Part shown: positions 1-11,330 of the stretch, one piece after another | Layout: the number at the start of each line of letters is the position of its first letter | How positions within the stretch are numbered: position 1 is the stretch's first letter | Assembly (NCBI GenBank): GCA_015680685.1 | Contig: MNCI01005318.1 | Location: 26,985 to 90,984 of the forward strand | Direction: 5' to 3' | Length of the DNA: 64,000 bases | From: Gnetum montanum | Lineage: Eukaryota > Streptophyta > Gnetopsida > Gnetales > Gnetaceae | Translations under genes and position numbers: made by a program | Notes under the pieces: generated by a model | Told to the model about the DNA's origin: nothing | The model's database searches: none | The model's input: the letters and a program-made list of their open reading frames with translations, nothing else

Positions 1-730
1 TCACTGATAGTACATCATCCACTATTGCTAGATTTGTATAACAAAATGTTGTAAATAGGTTTAGGGTGCCATGTGTACTAACTTCTAACAATGGAACTCA
101 TTTGAAAGGTACCACTTTTCAAAAACTCATGCAATTCTTGGGGGTTGAAGATAAATTAATAACACTCTATCATCCCCAAGCCAACAACCAAGTAGAGATC
201 ACTAATAGGGAGATTACAAAGATTCTAACAAGAACTATCAGCAAATATGAGAGAGACTGGAGCACAAAACTCAACGGCCTACCAATCAACATGGAAGCTC
301 CCTATTGGATACTCTTCCTATGAGTTACTATACAAAAAACTTCCAACATTCCTGATTCAATTCGAGCTCCATACACTCTTAAAAGCCTATGATCTGAATC
401 TTAACATAAGTCTAGCACAAAAAGAAAGACTAATCAACCTCAACATGCTAGATGAAAATTGATTAGTAGCCCTATCTTTGAATGAAGTGCATATGGTTTT
501 CAACAAGCAATGACATGACCTTAGAATATGAAAAGTAAAATTTCAACCTAGAGATAAGGTTTTATACTAGAACCCCATACATGTACCCTAGAAAAAAAAG
601 TTCCAAATGTTGTGGGAGGGAATTTATATAATTGATGAAAACTTTTCTTCTAGGGCCATGACTATATACAAACTTAAGAACCTAAATAAAAAGTAGTTAG
701 TCAACATTTAACAAGTAAAGCCTTTCCACA
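1..730 (+). pseudogene. Element B: integrase C-terminal remnant (Ty3/gypsy, Athila-like)
   Basis: This is the tail of a gypsy pol polyprotein, which in an active element would insert the cDNA copy into the host genome. The frame at 66-323 reads through the second half of the integrase core. It aligns closely with the integrase of element A at 10600-10800. The aspartate of the usual S-D-N-G-T-H motif is replaced (SNNGTH), while the later catalytic glutamate region is recognisable (QVEITNREITKILT). A frame change follows near 300, then the C-terminal domain continues as traces (LAQKERLINLNMLDEN near 410-460). Several stops follow, so it cannot make protein. The 5' LTR, gag and most of pol of this element lie upstream of the window. 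Confidence 0.85.
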
Positions 731-814
731 GGCCAAAGTAAGCTAGTGTAATGAATACCTTAGTGGATGCACAACCACACTTAATTTTTTGGATCTCCTC
801 CTTGCAACTTAGTC

Positions 815-827
815 ATGGGGGAGATGG
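815..827 (+). promoter_or_regulatory. Internal polypurine tract at end of pol, element B (PPT-like)
   Basis: The purine-rich tract ATGGGGGAGATGG occurs right after the pol remnant. The same tract in the same place is found in element A (11364-11376) and, in reverse complement, in element C (27561-27572). It resembles the real 3' PPT of this family (a GTGGGGGTA or ATGGGGGTA tract directly before the LTR). A second-primer role, like a central PPT, is inferred only. Confidence 0.4.
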
Positions 828-2330
828 CCATCCATGCTAATAATCCATATGGCTCCTCAGTTTTTCTATTTTCTTTCCACTTTTTTGATTTTGCAATTTA
901 TTTATTTTACACTTTTTTGATTTTCAAAATTTTTCCTATTTTATGCCATTTTTCGTTTTACACCATTGTTAGTACATTTAAATCTTTCTTGAATATTTTA
1001 AAATTTCTTATATATTTTACTTTGTTTTTGTTTAAGTGTGATTTTCAAATATTTGCTAATAAATGTGCTTTGTGCTAACAAGACACAGTGATGTTGTAGT
1101 TACTACTAATGGTGGTTTGTGCTTAATGTTTTGTTTGCTAATGTCTAGTTTCTATTTTTGAATTTTTGTACTGATGGCTCAATCATGGTTTCTTTTTCAT
1201 GGAATAGGTAGTGAGTCCACGACATCTAGTCATTCACAAACCCTATGGTTTTCCTTGTTTTGGGAGTTTGAGGTCCCTTTCATTAAATCAACTTTTAATA
1301 AATTCGTGACCTTGGTAGTTTCTAAAATTAGAAAGGATTCAAAGGTCTGCATAGGGTATGACTTCAAGGAAACTTAATACTATTTATACTTTTCTACTTG
1401 GGTGCTTGAATGTTTTCATAGACTACTTACCATTCTGTTTTGACCAATAATAAGAAGTTAAATAAATTCTTTGTGTGGTGTGGTTTCCATATAAAAAACA
1501 TGAAGGGAATTCAAAACACACCCCTTATACAAATAAATGGGCTACAAGCACTGGTTATGGGACTAGAAAGACATGTTACCCATGCCTAAAGGTCCCCTCT
1601 AACTAAGGCCCTCTCTAACTTCCTACTTCTCTTTTCTTCTTGTTATGGAATGGTGGTTGTTCTACGGGTGCACTCTTGTGTCTTAAGGGGGTGGATCGAT
1701 CTTAGAGTGATGATGCAAGTCAAAGGTTGGTTTTGGTCTAGACTAAGGATGGATCTTCTTAGGTCATTTTACATAAAAACTCTACAAGGGACTTCTTATG
1801 ACCTTAATTCAGAATTCCAATCCACCTTCTTCATCATCCATATATGCATACCAAAACTCATCTCACTGCCAGTGTCCATGTTCTTTATTCGATGTCTTGG
1901 TTTGACATACTTGAATTATTAGGTAGAATCTTCTAGGTTTTGATCCTTAACTTCCATTGACCATTATCACCTATGGGGTCCACATACTCCTTAGGTTGAG
2001 GATATGCAAGGGCAAACAAGGCATGTGTCTACTATGGGGAGGACCCACTTGCATATCTCTTGGTTGGGTTCATTAAGCACCTTATCCTTAGGCATTGTTG
2101 CAAGAAAACTCTTTCATACACCGATCTTCTACGTCAAACCATGTGTTCCTTTACATATTTTGTTCACTAAATACATTCTCTATCAAAATTTTCAATTTTT
2201 GAGATTTCAAAGATCCTCTTCAATGATTTCCTCATATTCTTGGCTTTTCTAGGACTCCATGGATCCTAAATTCATTGAACAAATTCCTTATATTTTTTGA
2301 GATATTCAAATTTCAAAATTTTCCTAATAG

Positions 2331-2402
2331 GCTCTGTATACGAGGCCTCATCGACAGAGTAGACTTGTATATGAGGCCCTATATATGGGGCCCCATCAAT
2401 GT
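2331..2402 (+). repeat. Internal palindromic cassette resembling B's U3 start
   Basis: This GC-richer block of short palindromic words shares GGCCTCRTCGACAGAG (2344-2359) with the 5' edge of B's own LTR (15953-15968). It also contains ATATATGGGGCCCC-type inverted words. It lies about 460 bp upstream of ORF3. A copied promoter or enhancer module is a plausible reading, but only the sequence similarity is seen. Confidence 0.5.
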
Positions 2403-2861
2403 AAGGAAAAAATAGTATGTATATGTGTGACCCCACTTGAAAAATTTTACATTTTCTCACAAGCGCCAAGGAAGTTTTTCAAATTTTCAAAGCCCAAAGC
2501 CCATAACTTCCTAACCATTTATTCAAATCACTCCATTCTTTGACCTTGTATCTACTGGAGGTAAGCTCTTCATCATGGGGGCCACAAATGTGCCATTTTT
2601 TATAGAACATTTTTCACCATTTTTCTAACTCCCACAAACGTTTAACTAAGAAATCAACTATTAAACACCAAATTACAAGAGTTAGACCTTCCCAACAAGC
2701 TCCAATAACATTTACAATAAAAATTAATAAATACTTAAGAAAATAATCAATTTACCATGGTCCAACTATAGCCAAAGTGTAACTAACTAATGAGAAAATG
2801 TATTCAAATATTTAAACTTACACATTATATCTACTAATTCATGGATGTGTTATCACTGCAG

Positions 2862-4152
2862 ATGACACCAAAGGCAAAGCACATGTAGGAAGTAGAACCA
2901 TCTCAACCAAGGAAGAAATGGCCTAGAATGGGAAGAGGACAAGGATAAGCCCAAGAAGAACCACTAGCAATCCACACCACATGTCCTCTTAGAGAAGAGG
3001 TCTAAGTGGAATATTCAATAGATTCCAGAACTAGCAGTAGCAACAAAACACTCCCATTGGGATGATGCACTAGCACAATAAGAAAATATTGAGGTCATCT
3101 TGATAGAAGCTTTCCTAAATCAAATCAAATTGTGAGAGGTCCAAAAAATAGTGCTTCAAGAGTTAAAATTTGGCCCTTTCCTGGGGCAAGCACAAAAAGA
3201 AGTGCAAGACCAATTGAAGGCCTCTCCCATGTGGCCAATCATCACTTCCACTGGGGAGTCATACATGGGAGAGACATTTTTATTTTGAAATAATAGGAAG
3301 CCTAGATCCATAGTAAAAATCAAAGACATCTCAGTGTCCTACTCAGTGTAGGCTATTGCTACAATGCTTGGGTTTCCAGAAACAAGACTAAGTCTTACTA
3401 AGATTCCAATGCATATGGATCCTAGCATCAAGAAGGAATGGGTTCAACAGTGCTATTGTGTCAACTATAAGGAGTTTGGCACACTCACATCAGTAGAGAG
3501 GATCCAATATAAGATTGTGGCCTTCCACCTCAATCCCATGGTGAGGCCAAGGAAAAGCACCATCTTCTTTGCGCGAGCATGCATTGCTTTGAGTGGGAGA
3601 TTCTCCATCAACCTTCCACAGCTGATCTATCTAGAGATGGAGAAGTGGTTTAATGAAAATGAACATGGAAGGAAGGGACTTCCCTTATGCCTCATCAAGA
3701 AACTTTGTTGAAGGGGAGGAATAGTCTGTTGCACCAATGACATTGTTAGGCATGTTCTGGCTGCCAAATGGATGGAAATAATGAAAGATAAGATGTTGGT
3801 AATGACTATCCAAGAAGAGGAGTAACAACCACCACCTCCACCTACCACTCAAACAACCATGCCAGACATCGCTGCAACTACCCAACAATTGCATGAATAC
3901 TAAGAATGGCTCCTGAGTGAACAAGAGAAATAAGTAGTCACAAGTGGTAGGGACCCATCTATGTATAGACCAACAATGAGTCACCTACATGAGGTAGCCT
4001 AGACAATCAGCTTGATGGGTGGAGGTGGATCCATTTTCTCAAATCAAAGAATGCAGTTGCCCATAAGGTTAAATTCGAGCACTAGAGAGGTCATGGTATC
4101 TCTCACAGAATAGCAGTCACTCCTAAAAATATTTGGAAATGTTGTGACCTTT
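2862..4152 (+). pseudogene. Element B: ORF3, N-terminal half (env-position ORF with plant transposon-type domain)
   Basis: ORF3 lies downstream of pol, where Athila-type elements carry an extra 'env-like' ORF. The ATG at 2862 follows a splice-acceptor-like ...tatcactgcag. The start codon context (ATGACACCAAAGGC) parallels element C's ORF3 start (ATGGCTCCAAAAAG). The clearest open stretch, 3364-3711, matches C's ORF3 at 24848-25048 and has the pattern of the family annotated as 'putative plant transposon protein': a conserved ACIAL/GR-INLPQLIY block, then GLPLCLIKKLC. Stops and frame changes break it elsewhere. The frame is split by insertion of element A at 4152 and resumes at 14139. The molecular function of this protein is not known; the domain name is recognised by pattern, not by a search. 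Confidence 0.6.
4148..4152 (+). repeat. Left target-site duplication of element A
   Basis: CCTTT directly precedes LTR A1, and TCTTC follows LTR A2 (14139-14143). Both differ by one C-to-T change from CCTTC. The ORF3 frame of B is consistent with CCTTC as the original target. Confidence 0.65.
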
Positions 4153-4955
4153 TGATGAGCTATGATATTGGATCCTACCAAGAAATATCAGACACCTGAT
4201 ATTGGGACATGTCTCGTTGCCTATAAATAAGAGGTGGGCACACTTGGTTTGGCAGTTAGTTCTTAGTCCCTTACCCAAAATCTTGTAGTTTCTCCCTCTT
4301 AGAATTAGAATTATTTCTGAGTGCCCGCAGTAGGAGTCATAAAGTGAACAAATCTTTATTTTAGCATTGTGTACTTGAGCATACCTTGTGTCTGAAAATA
4401 AAGACGAACTTTGGGATAAACCTTGCAGCATTCAGAATAGCTTATCTCTTACCCTTAATGCTATTTACAGTTATTTAATGATTTTATTAGTTAATTAATT
4501 TGGCTTTTTTTATTTTTTTTTATTTTCACAAGTAAGAACACTTAGTACGACCACTTCAAGTATGTGTGGAACACTTGGTAACCCAGTAATGATTAGCATT
4601 TGGTAATCCCAATAGTGTTGCACTAGTTCAGGATGTGTACAGAAAGTGGGAACATATGTTGGTGTTAGGACTAGTTAGGACCTAGGTGATTAGTTAATTT
4701 AAATAAGTTATTCAATCAATTCACTTCTTCCCTCTTATCATTAGGACATAAAACATAAAGAGCATAAAAATCATATACCTCAAGTTTACTTAACCATACA
4801 ATTGTGCCATATGAGTAAGCTTGGGAAGAAAATGATCGCCTAACCCATCCTTGTTCTATGAAAGTGCATAAGCACTTAGTTCTTGGAGTTTAACGAGATC
4901 ACGCATAATGCTCGTATTCGTATGGTTGGGCATAGGGGTACCTCACCACTCATCA
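4153..4955 (+). repeat. 5' LTR of element A
   Basis: 803 bp, TGATGAG...CTCATCA. A TATA box (TATAAATAA, 4222-4230) follows a short U3, and an AATAAA in the 'gaaaataaagac' block (about 4395) is a likely polyadenylation signal. Compared with the 3' LTR it lacks about 50 bp of GATATC-rich sequence at its 5' edge. Confidence 0.92.
4222..4230 (+). promoter_or_regulatory. TATA box in LTR A1
   Basis: TATAAATAA in the context 'ttgcctataaataagagg'. The same context is conserved in LTR A2 (13396-13404), LTR B (16040-16047), LTR C1 (minus, 22577-22584) and LTR D (minus, 47207-47214). Confidence 0.7.
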
Positions 4956-4956
4956 T

Positions 4957-4974
4957 TGGCACTGTTGCCGGGGA
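4957..4974 (+). promoter_or_regulatory. Primer-binding site of element A (tRNA-Asp type)
   Basis: TGGCACTGTTGCCGGGGA starts two bases after the LTR. It differs at two positions from TGGCGCCGTTGCCGGGGA, the complement of the plant tRNA-Asp 3' end that primes Athila-type elements. Confidence 0.85.
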
Positions 4975-5068
4975 CTAGGTTGTTTATGCGCTGAGTAGAA
5001 CTTAGGAATCTTCCCATTGTTGGAACAAACCCTAGGGTTAGTTTTTTTAAAATTATCAAAAGAGAAAA

Positions 5069-7440
5069 GTGTCGCACATTAAAAAATTAATCATGTCTCC
5101 TTCTTCTTACGAGAGTATTTCACCGCCTAGGTTTGACACAATGAACAATCGAAGGTGTAGTACACATGATGACTCGCCAGTGCCCCAACAGTTTCATGTG
5201 GTATACGTTCATCCCGATGAGTATATACCAAACTTTACCTTTATCCTCCACCAGGATGAACAACTACATTGGAATGACTTAGAAGGTAACATAGTGTTAC
5301 CTCCTAATCGTTCAGTCCCAAGACTGCTTGTTCATACTCTCATACGAATTGGTATGCAACACTTACAGGTAGAGTACATTGTTCATGAACACGACTCGAG
5401 AGAGTATAGACCCATGGAGGCACAACGTCAAAGGGAATTACAACACGAGAGACATCATAAATCTATGAAGGGGAAGTGGTCTCAGGATGTCCCATATTTA
5501 CTAAGTGAAAATGAGGGTGGTGAACTTGCCTTAGGAGGTCTTCCACAAAATGATGTTCCTCCCGTTGACTTCGATCAAGGGTTGTGTATCAGAATCTTCA
5601 CTCAACTATCCATAACCCAGATTCTAGTACCGATGGATACAAAGGGTCTAAAAAAGGAACACGAACACATGAAAAAGATGGACATTTTGATTGTAACTGT
5701 GATCGAGGCCGCGACCACCAAAGAGAAGGTAGTAGGCACCATCATGATGATAGTCCTCCTTCCTCTTCACCTTCATCATCTCCTTCCCCCTCTCATTCAG
5801 GATTAGAACACAGTCGTAGATGGAAAGACCTTGAAGATAATGGTAGGAAAAATAGGAATAATAGACAAAATAGTTGAAAAATGGAATGAGGGCATTCTAG
5901 AGAAACACATTACGAAAGGAGGAAGAGTAGGAAACAACATAGGCATCATAGATGCTATAGACAACATGATCACAATGAACCCCTACTCACTACCTGAAGT
6001 ATGCTAGATATAACTTAGGCTGTTAGAATCCCAACAAGACACCAAAAAGACACTAGGAACAAAAGATTAGACATGAAAAATATCCCACAATTTGAAAGGG
6101 GATACAACGCTAATCCTCAAAATCATTTGCAAGCATTTCACGATGCATGTGCCTTGTAAAACATAGAAAATGAGTGGCAAAAACTTAAGCTATTTCCATA
6201 GACACTAATCAAGGAAGTAGAAAGCTAGTACCAATTCTTAGAATTGGAATCTATTTGTCGATGGAGTACCATGTTAAAACTATTCAATGATAAGTATCAA
6301 ATGTACTCCCGAGTGTCCAACCTACGAAAGCAAATCCAAGGATGGAAATGAGGAAACAAACCCTTGGATGCTACAATGGGCTGATATTATGCATTATTAC
6401 ATCATTGCCCTAGCCATGGTTACTTGCAGAGGGAACAACTATGCCATCTCATAGATGGACTTAGGCATGAAACATGAAGAACCCTTAGGACTTATGCCCA
6501 AGGAAGACTATCCGAGCTTAGAGCCCATCAAGTACAAAGATTGTTGGAGCAAGTTTCCAAGGAGGAAGGATAATTAAGTAAAAGAGAGAGTGTGGAGGGA
6601 TATAATAGAGATCCTTCCCTCTGAAAGAAGGGAGTTAGATTTTGTGAGGATGAAGAAGAGTCAACACTTGAAGAGATGATGAATAGAAAAACTTTACCCA
6701 TTCAAAAACTTACATAAGAAGTATCAACAAAGGCAGATCAAATGTGGGACTCCCTAGATAATAAATTTCATACTATTCTCAAAATAGTAGAGGAGTCTAG
6801 GGAACCAAGTAGTGACCGAGAAAGGAGAAAAAAGAAAGAAACTGAATATGCATGTAACAAAGGTAAGGGTAAAGCTGCCATCATTGAAGAGGTTGTGGAT
6901 TTGGATATAGACAATGATAGTGAATGTGAGATATGTCAATATGACCATCCTAAGGGATGTTGCCCAGTAATCTCACATATTCAGGAGTATGGGTTGTATG
7001 CACTAAACCCATGATTAAATAGACAGCAAACACCTCGAAGGTTACCTTGTCCTCAAGGTAGCCCAAGACAGTTCCACCAACCCTTGACGTATTATCCAAG
7101 TGGAACTCCACTACAATCAAATGAATAGTATCAACATTGGCAACACCCATAATCATGGGGAATGCCACCACCACGTCAATAATACCCTTACCATCAACCT
7201 GACCCATATGGATACTACATGTAGCAGCCAATCTCTCCACGTGACTCTACTAGTCACGTTACTCCTTAGTCTCACTACCAAATCCATGAGTACTATAGAA
7301 CTCCTTCTCATGGAGGAGAGGTTCCACAAACATACTATCCTTCTCATTCGATTGCACCTCTTCCACCCTTAGCTCCATTACCACTTGATCCAGCTATGCA
7401 GGGTGAGCTCCCTGCCAGCCACAACAACATAACACTATAA
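5069..7440 (+). pseudogene. Element A: gag polyprotein, decayed
   Basis: Gag forms the virus-like particle and packages the element RNA. The first frame opens at 5069 with a hydrophilic N-terminal region. It changes frame near 5590 into a histidine- and serine-rich stretch (5584-5877, HHHDDSPPSSSPSSSPSPSH), which corresponds to the serine-rich block in element C's gag (29576-29947). The capsid-type domain is at about 6040-6360 (DMKNIPQFERGYN, then NPQNHLQAFHDAC) and matches C at 29281-29547. A zinc-knuckle-like C-x2-C-x3-H-x4-C motif (CEICQYDHPKGC, about 6925-6960) is near the end, followed by a proline/tyrosine-rich tail. Multiple stops make it non-functional. Confidence 0.75.
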
Positions 7441-7526
7441 GGGCTATCAACCATCAACCTACTGTTGGTTCAAACAACCACATAAAGAAGAGATCTTTCT
7501 TTCAAAACAACAGTCCAACTAAGTCC

Positions 7527-8290
7527 TTGCAATCACAAGCAGCAAATTCTCCAAATGCCTCACCACCATTCGAATCTTCGAAGCTTCCTTCAAACCAAAG
7601 ACTGCACTTAATGCACATGGTCATGTTAACTCATGCAATTACCGATTGGATTAAAGTTGGCCATCTTCCTAGGAAATTCTCTAATCCTAGAAGTCCTCTT
7701 ATATATTTGCAAATCGCTAGGAATAAACCTTGCAAAGCTCTTTTAAATTTAGGTTCTAGTGTTAACTTAATAGTCGTGTAACTTTATTTCAGTAATACAT
7801 TCCTGAACATTCTCTCAAAAAAAAAAAAATCTCTCGAGAAATGTACAAAGCCTAGAACCTACCTCCACTAAAAAAGAGTAACATACGTTTAGAGTTGGCT
7901 GACTAGTCCATCACTATCCCATTAGGACTAGTAGAGGACATTGTCACCACTTTTTGCAGGTGGTTGTATCTAGCTGATTTCCTAGTGATTCAAGTTAACA
8001 ACTGTAAGGGGGACTTCCCAATCATAATGGGAAGAGCATGGCTAAGCACAATTGATGCATGCCTAGGAATACATGATCTTTCCTTAGAAATATCAAAGGA
8101 AAATATATTTGGAAAGATCGAGAAGAAGAAAGTTCCATGCATCACATACAATGACATAGGGTGTAATTGTGTGCAGAAATCCTGGTATGTACAACATTTA
8201 ACATTGCCTACATGCAACCAGTGTGTACTAATAACTAACATACAAAGATGCCTGTATGTAGTAGCCACAAGACAAGCACCCAATGGTTGA
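7527..8290 (+). pseudogene. Element A: aspartic protease remnant
   Basis: This is the retropepsin that would cut the Gag-Pol polyprotein. The flap and core are recognisable: ARNKPCKALLNLGSSVNLI at about 7718-7775 corresponds to the usual ALLDLGASVN active-site loop, with the catalytic aspartate changed to asparagine. A second part at 7964-8290 has FPIIMGRAWLSTIDACLG. Between them lie an A-run (7820-7832) and frame changes. It is inactive as it stands. Confidence 0.75.
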
Positions 8291-8689
8291 AAACTGACCA
8301 AGAGAATGATTCAACTATATGCATGGAACCAACTGAGAGCTTGACTTGCACCTACATTGATCGCATAGATACATTAGAGTAAGTCCATTGCCAACTTTTA
8401 AGTCCTGACATTGAAAATATCAACTGGGGGAAGTTGGAAATCCTTGATGAGTTCAAGCAAAAGCCCCTTGAGTTAAAATCATTACCCACCGGTATGGAGT
8501 ATACATTTCTCAAAAATGAAAAATTGGTAATCATTAATGCTAAGCTTGCTCCTCAACAAAAAGAAAGATTGCTAAAAATGGTACAAAAATGATTGAAAGC
8601 CTTTGCTTGGTCATATTCAAATTAACCAGAATAGATCCTAGGATATGCCAAAATAGAATTTACATGGACCCCTCCATGAAACCTTGATG

Positions 8690-9942
8690 ACAACCATAGA
8701 GGCGACTGAACCCAAAGCTTAAGCAAGTGGTTAAAGAAGAAATTGAACAACTTCTAAAAGCTAGGTTCATCTATCCCATTGCTGATAGTGAATGGGTTAG
8801 TCCATTAGTCATTGTGCCCAAAAATGGAGGTAAATGAAGGGTGTGTATAGACTTTAGGCTACTGAACATGGCAACATTCAAAGACCATTTCCCATTGCCA
8901 TTTGTTGACCAAGTCTTAGATACCATTGCAAGGAATTACTACTATAGTTTTCTAGATGGCTACAATGGAAATAATCAAATTCAAATAGCACCAGAAGACT
9001 AAGCCAAGACTATGTTCACAAGTCCTTGGGGGACATTTGCATGTAAGTAGATGTTGTTCAGCTTGTGCAATGCCCCAGCAACATTTCAATGTTTGGTTCT
9101 AAGTATCTTTTAGTAGCAAATAGGAAATAGTGTGGAGGTCTTTATGGATGATTTCTCCACCTATGGAGTGGACTTAGAACAAGCATTGGACTGATTAGAG
9201 CAAGTACTAAAATGATGTGTAGAAACCAAATTAAGGCTCAACTAGAAAAAAGGCCATTTAATGGTCCAAGAAGGCATTGTATTAGGGCACAAGATTTCAC
9301 AAATAGGGATAGAAGTAGATCCTGAAAGGATTAAGGTCATCCAAGGAATCACTCGGCAACCTGAAACTATAAAAGACATCTAATCATTCCTTGGACATAC
9401 TAGCTATTATAGATGCTTCATTGAGAACTTTTCAAGGATTGCGAAACCTTTGGTAGAACTAACGAAGAAGGATGTACCTTTTGAATTGACCAAGGAATGT
9501 GAGCAAGCCTTCTAAACCTTAAAATAGAAGCTTGTAGAAACACCTATTCTACAAGCTCCTGATTGGTCCAAACCATTCCACATAATGACTAATGCATCCA
9601 ACTTTGCCTTAGGAGCCATACTTACAAAGTTAGATGACAAAAAATGACCCTATTACATTCACTATGCAAGTTGAAGTATCACTGGTGCACAACTCAATTA
9701 CACCACAATGGAAAAAGAGTTAATGACTATGATGTTTGCACTAGAAAAATTTAGGCACTATGTATTGGGCTATAAGATATTTGTACATACGGATCATAGT
9801 GCAATTTGGTTCCTAATGAATAAACCAATGGTGAGCCCTCACATCATATGATGCCTTGTGATCTTACAAGAGTTCAATCTTACGATGATCGATTGTAAAG
9901 GCATAGAGAATGTTGTTGCTAATCATTTATCTCGATTGTGAT
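8690..9942 (+). pseudogene. Element A: reverse transcriptase and RNase H, decayed
   Basis: This enzyme pair would copy element RNA into DNA and degrade the RNA strand. Reading frames recover the RT landmarks in order: VKEEIEQLLKARFIYPI (about 8730), SPLVIVPKNGG, VCIDFRLLN, FPLPFVDQVLDTIA, a diverged motif A, LCNAPATFQ, and the FMDDF catalytic box (9141-9155). These are followed by GHKISQIGIEVDPERIKVI and the RNase H region (SKPFHIMTNASNFALGAIL; YTTMEKELMTMMFALEKFRH; VHTDHSAI). Many in-frame stops are TAG or TGA that differ from CAG, TGG or CGA by one transition, as expected from deamination of methylated cytosine. No ORF longer than a fragment remains. Confidence 0.85.
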
Positions 9943-9999
9943 GGGACAACAAAGAGGATCAATATCCAATTTCTGACTATTTCCCTAATGAACTCCTCT

Positions 10000-11330
10000 T
10001 TGCAGGTGTGATAAACAATCACTTACCCACTGATACAAATTAGTATAGTAGCATTCTCGCTTATCTTCTTACACAAGGAACACCACAAGGGTTAGACATT
10101 AAAAAGAAACAACAGTTTCTTCACCAAGCCAAATATTTCATGGAAATCAATGGACACCTTTATAAGGTATGTCTCGATGGCTTGGTTTGATGGTGTGTTC
10201 CCGAGGTAGATCAATTGTGAGTTCTCCAAGACACTCATGAGGGCCCTTGTGGGGGTCATTACGTGGGGAGAAGAATAACCATAAAAATCTTACTTGCAGG
10301 ATATTATTGGCCTACATTGTTTCGGGACACTCATCATTTCATCCAATCTTGTGAATGCTGCCAATGTGATGGGGGAATAACTACTAGAATGGAGGGTCTG
10401 CAACAATGGATTCAACCTTTAGAACCCTTTGACATATGGGGAACTGATTTTATGGGGCCTATTACATCGATGTCTAATGAAAAAGCCTACATTGTTGTTG
10501 CTGTTGACTATTTTATCAAGCGGGCAGAAGCAGTCACTATTACAAATTGTACATCATCTACCGCTGCACGATTTGTCCAACAACAAATCGTAAACAGGTT
10601 TGGTGTGCCTCGTGCACTTATTTCTGACAATGGTACACATTTCACAGGTGTGAATTTTCAAAAGTTAATGCAACACTTAGGAGTTGAGCATAAACTGACT
10701 ACACCATATCATCCTAAAGTGAATGGTCAAGCTGAAGTCACCAATAGGGAGATCACAAAAATATTGACATGAACCATTAGCAAGTATAGATGATATTGGA
10801 GCACCAAACTAAACGATGCTCTATGGGCATACTGCTCCACATGGAAACTCCCTATAGGCTACTCTCCCTATGAGTTAGTGTACGGTAAACTTCCAATGCT
10901 TCCTATTCAAGCTAAGCTCTGTATACTATCTACAGCATGTGACCTTAACCTTGACCTCAATCTAGCACAAAAATAATGGTTAATAAACCTTAACTTGCTA
11001 GATGAGAATCAACTAGCCACCATGTCATCTAGTGAATTGCACAAGGCCTTTAACAAGCAATGTCATGACCTAAAGATTAGGAAAGTCAAATACCAACTAG
11101 GAGATAAGGTTTTGTATTGGAATCCCACACATGTGCCACAATGAACTAAATTTCAAACACTGTGGGAGGGATCTTATATCATTTATGAAACTTTTTCTTT
11201 AGGGGCCATGATGATTTATAAACCTAAAATCCTGAATAAGAAATTACTAGTCAACATCCAGCAAACCAAACCATTCTATGAGCCTAAAATAGCCAGCACT
11301 AATACTACCTTTGTTGGTGGACAACCTTGC
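10000..11330 (+). pseudogene. Element A: integrase, partly open
   Basis: The integrase inserts the cDNA. The N-terminal HHCC zinc-binding region (THEGPCGGH ... FIQSCECCQ) and the whole catalytic core are readable. All three DDE-type positions are visible: GTDF near 10443, ISDNGTHF near 10621 and NGQAEVTNRE near 10726. An uninterrupted frame of 169 codons runs 10263-10772, the best-preserved pol segment in this element. A TGA interrupts after KILT at 10772. The C-terminal part continues (YSPYELVYGKLP, then a GDKVLYWNPTHVP block) to about 11330. The same protein family forms the B remnant at 1-730. Confidence 0.88.

Larger units (their letters stand above)
731..2861 (+). other. Element B: post-pol non-coding region upstream of ORF3
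   Basis: This 2.1-kb stretch lies between the end of pol and ORF3 and has no convincing coding frame. It aligns in blocks with 11331-12892 of element A: the GGGGGAGATGG tract after pol, the 'atggtttctttt' block at about 1185 versus 11607, the 'catgttacccatgcc' block at about 1570 versus 12025, and the 'tcatgggggcc' block at about 2573 versus 12686. Matching blocks also occur on the minus strand in element C (about 27000). It is therefore an ancestral part of the family. It ends in a splice-acceptor-like sequence immediately before the ORF3 start codon, so it could act as an intron or leader for a spliced ORF3 RNA (inference). Confidence 0.6.

Noticed and set aside
7990-8301. 103-codon minus-strand frame
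   Set aside because: Antisense shadow of the element A protease, which is recognisable on the plus strand.
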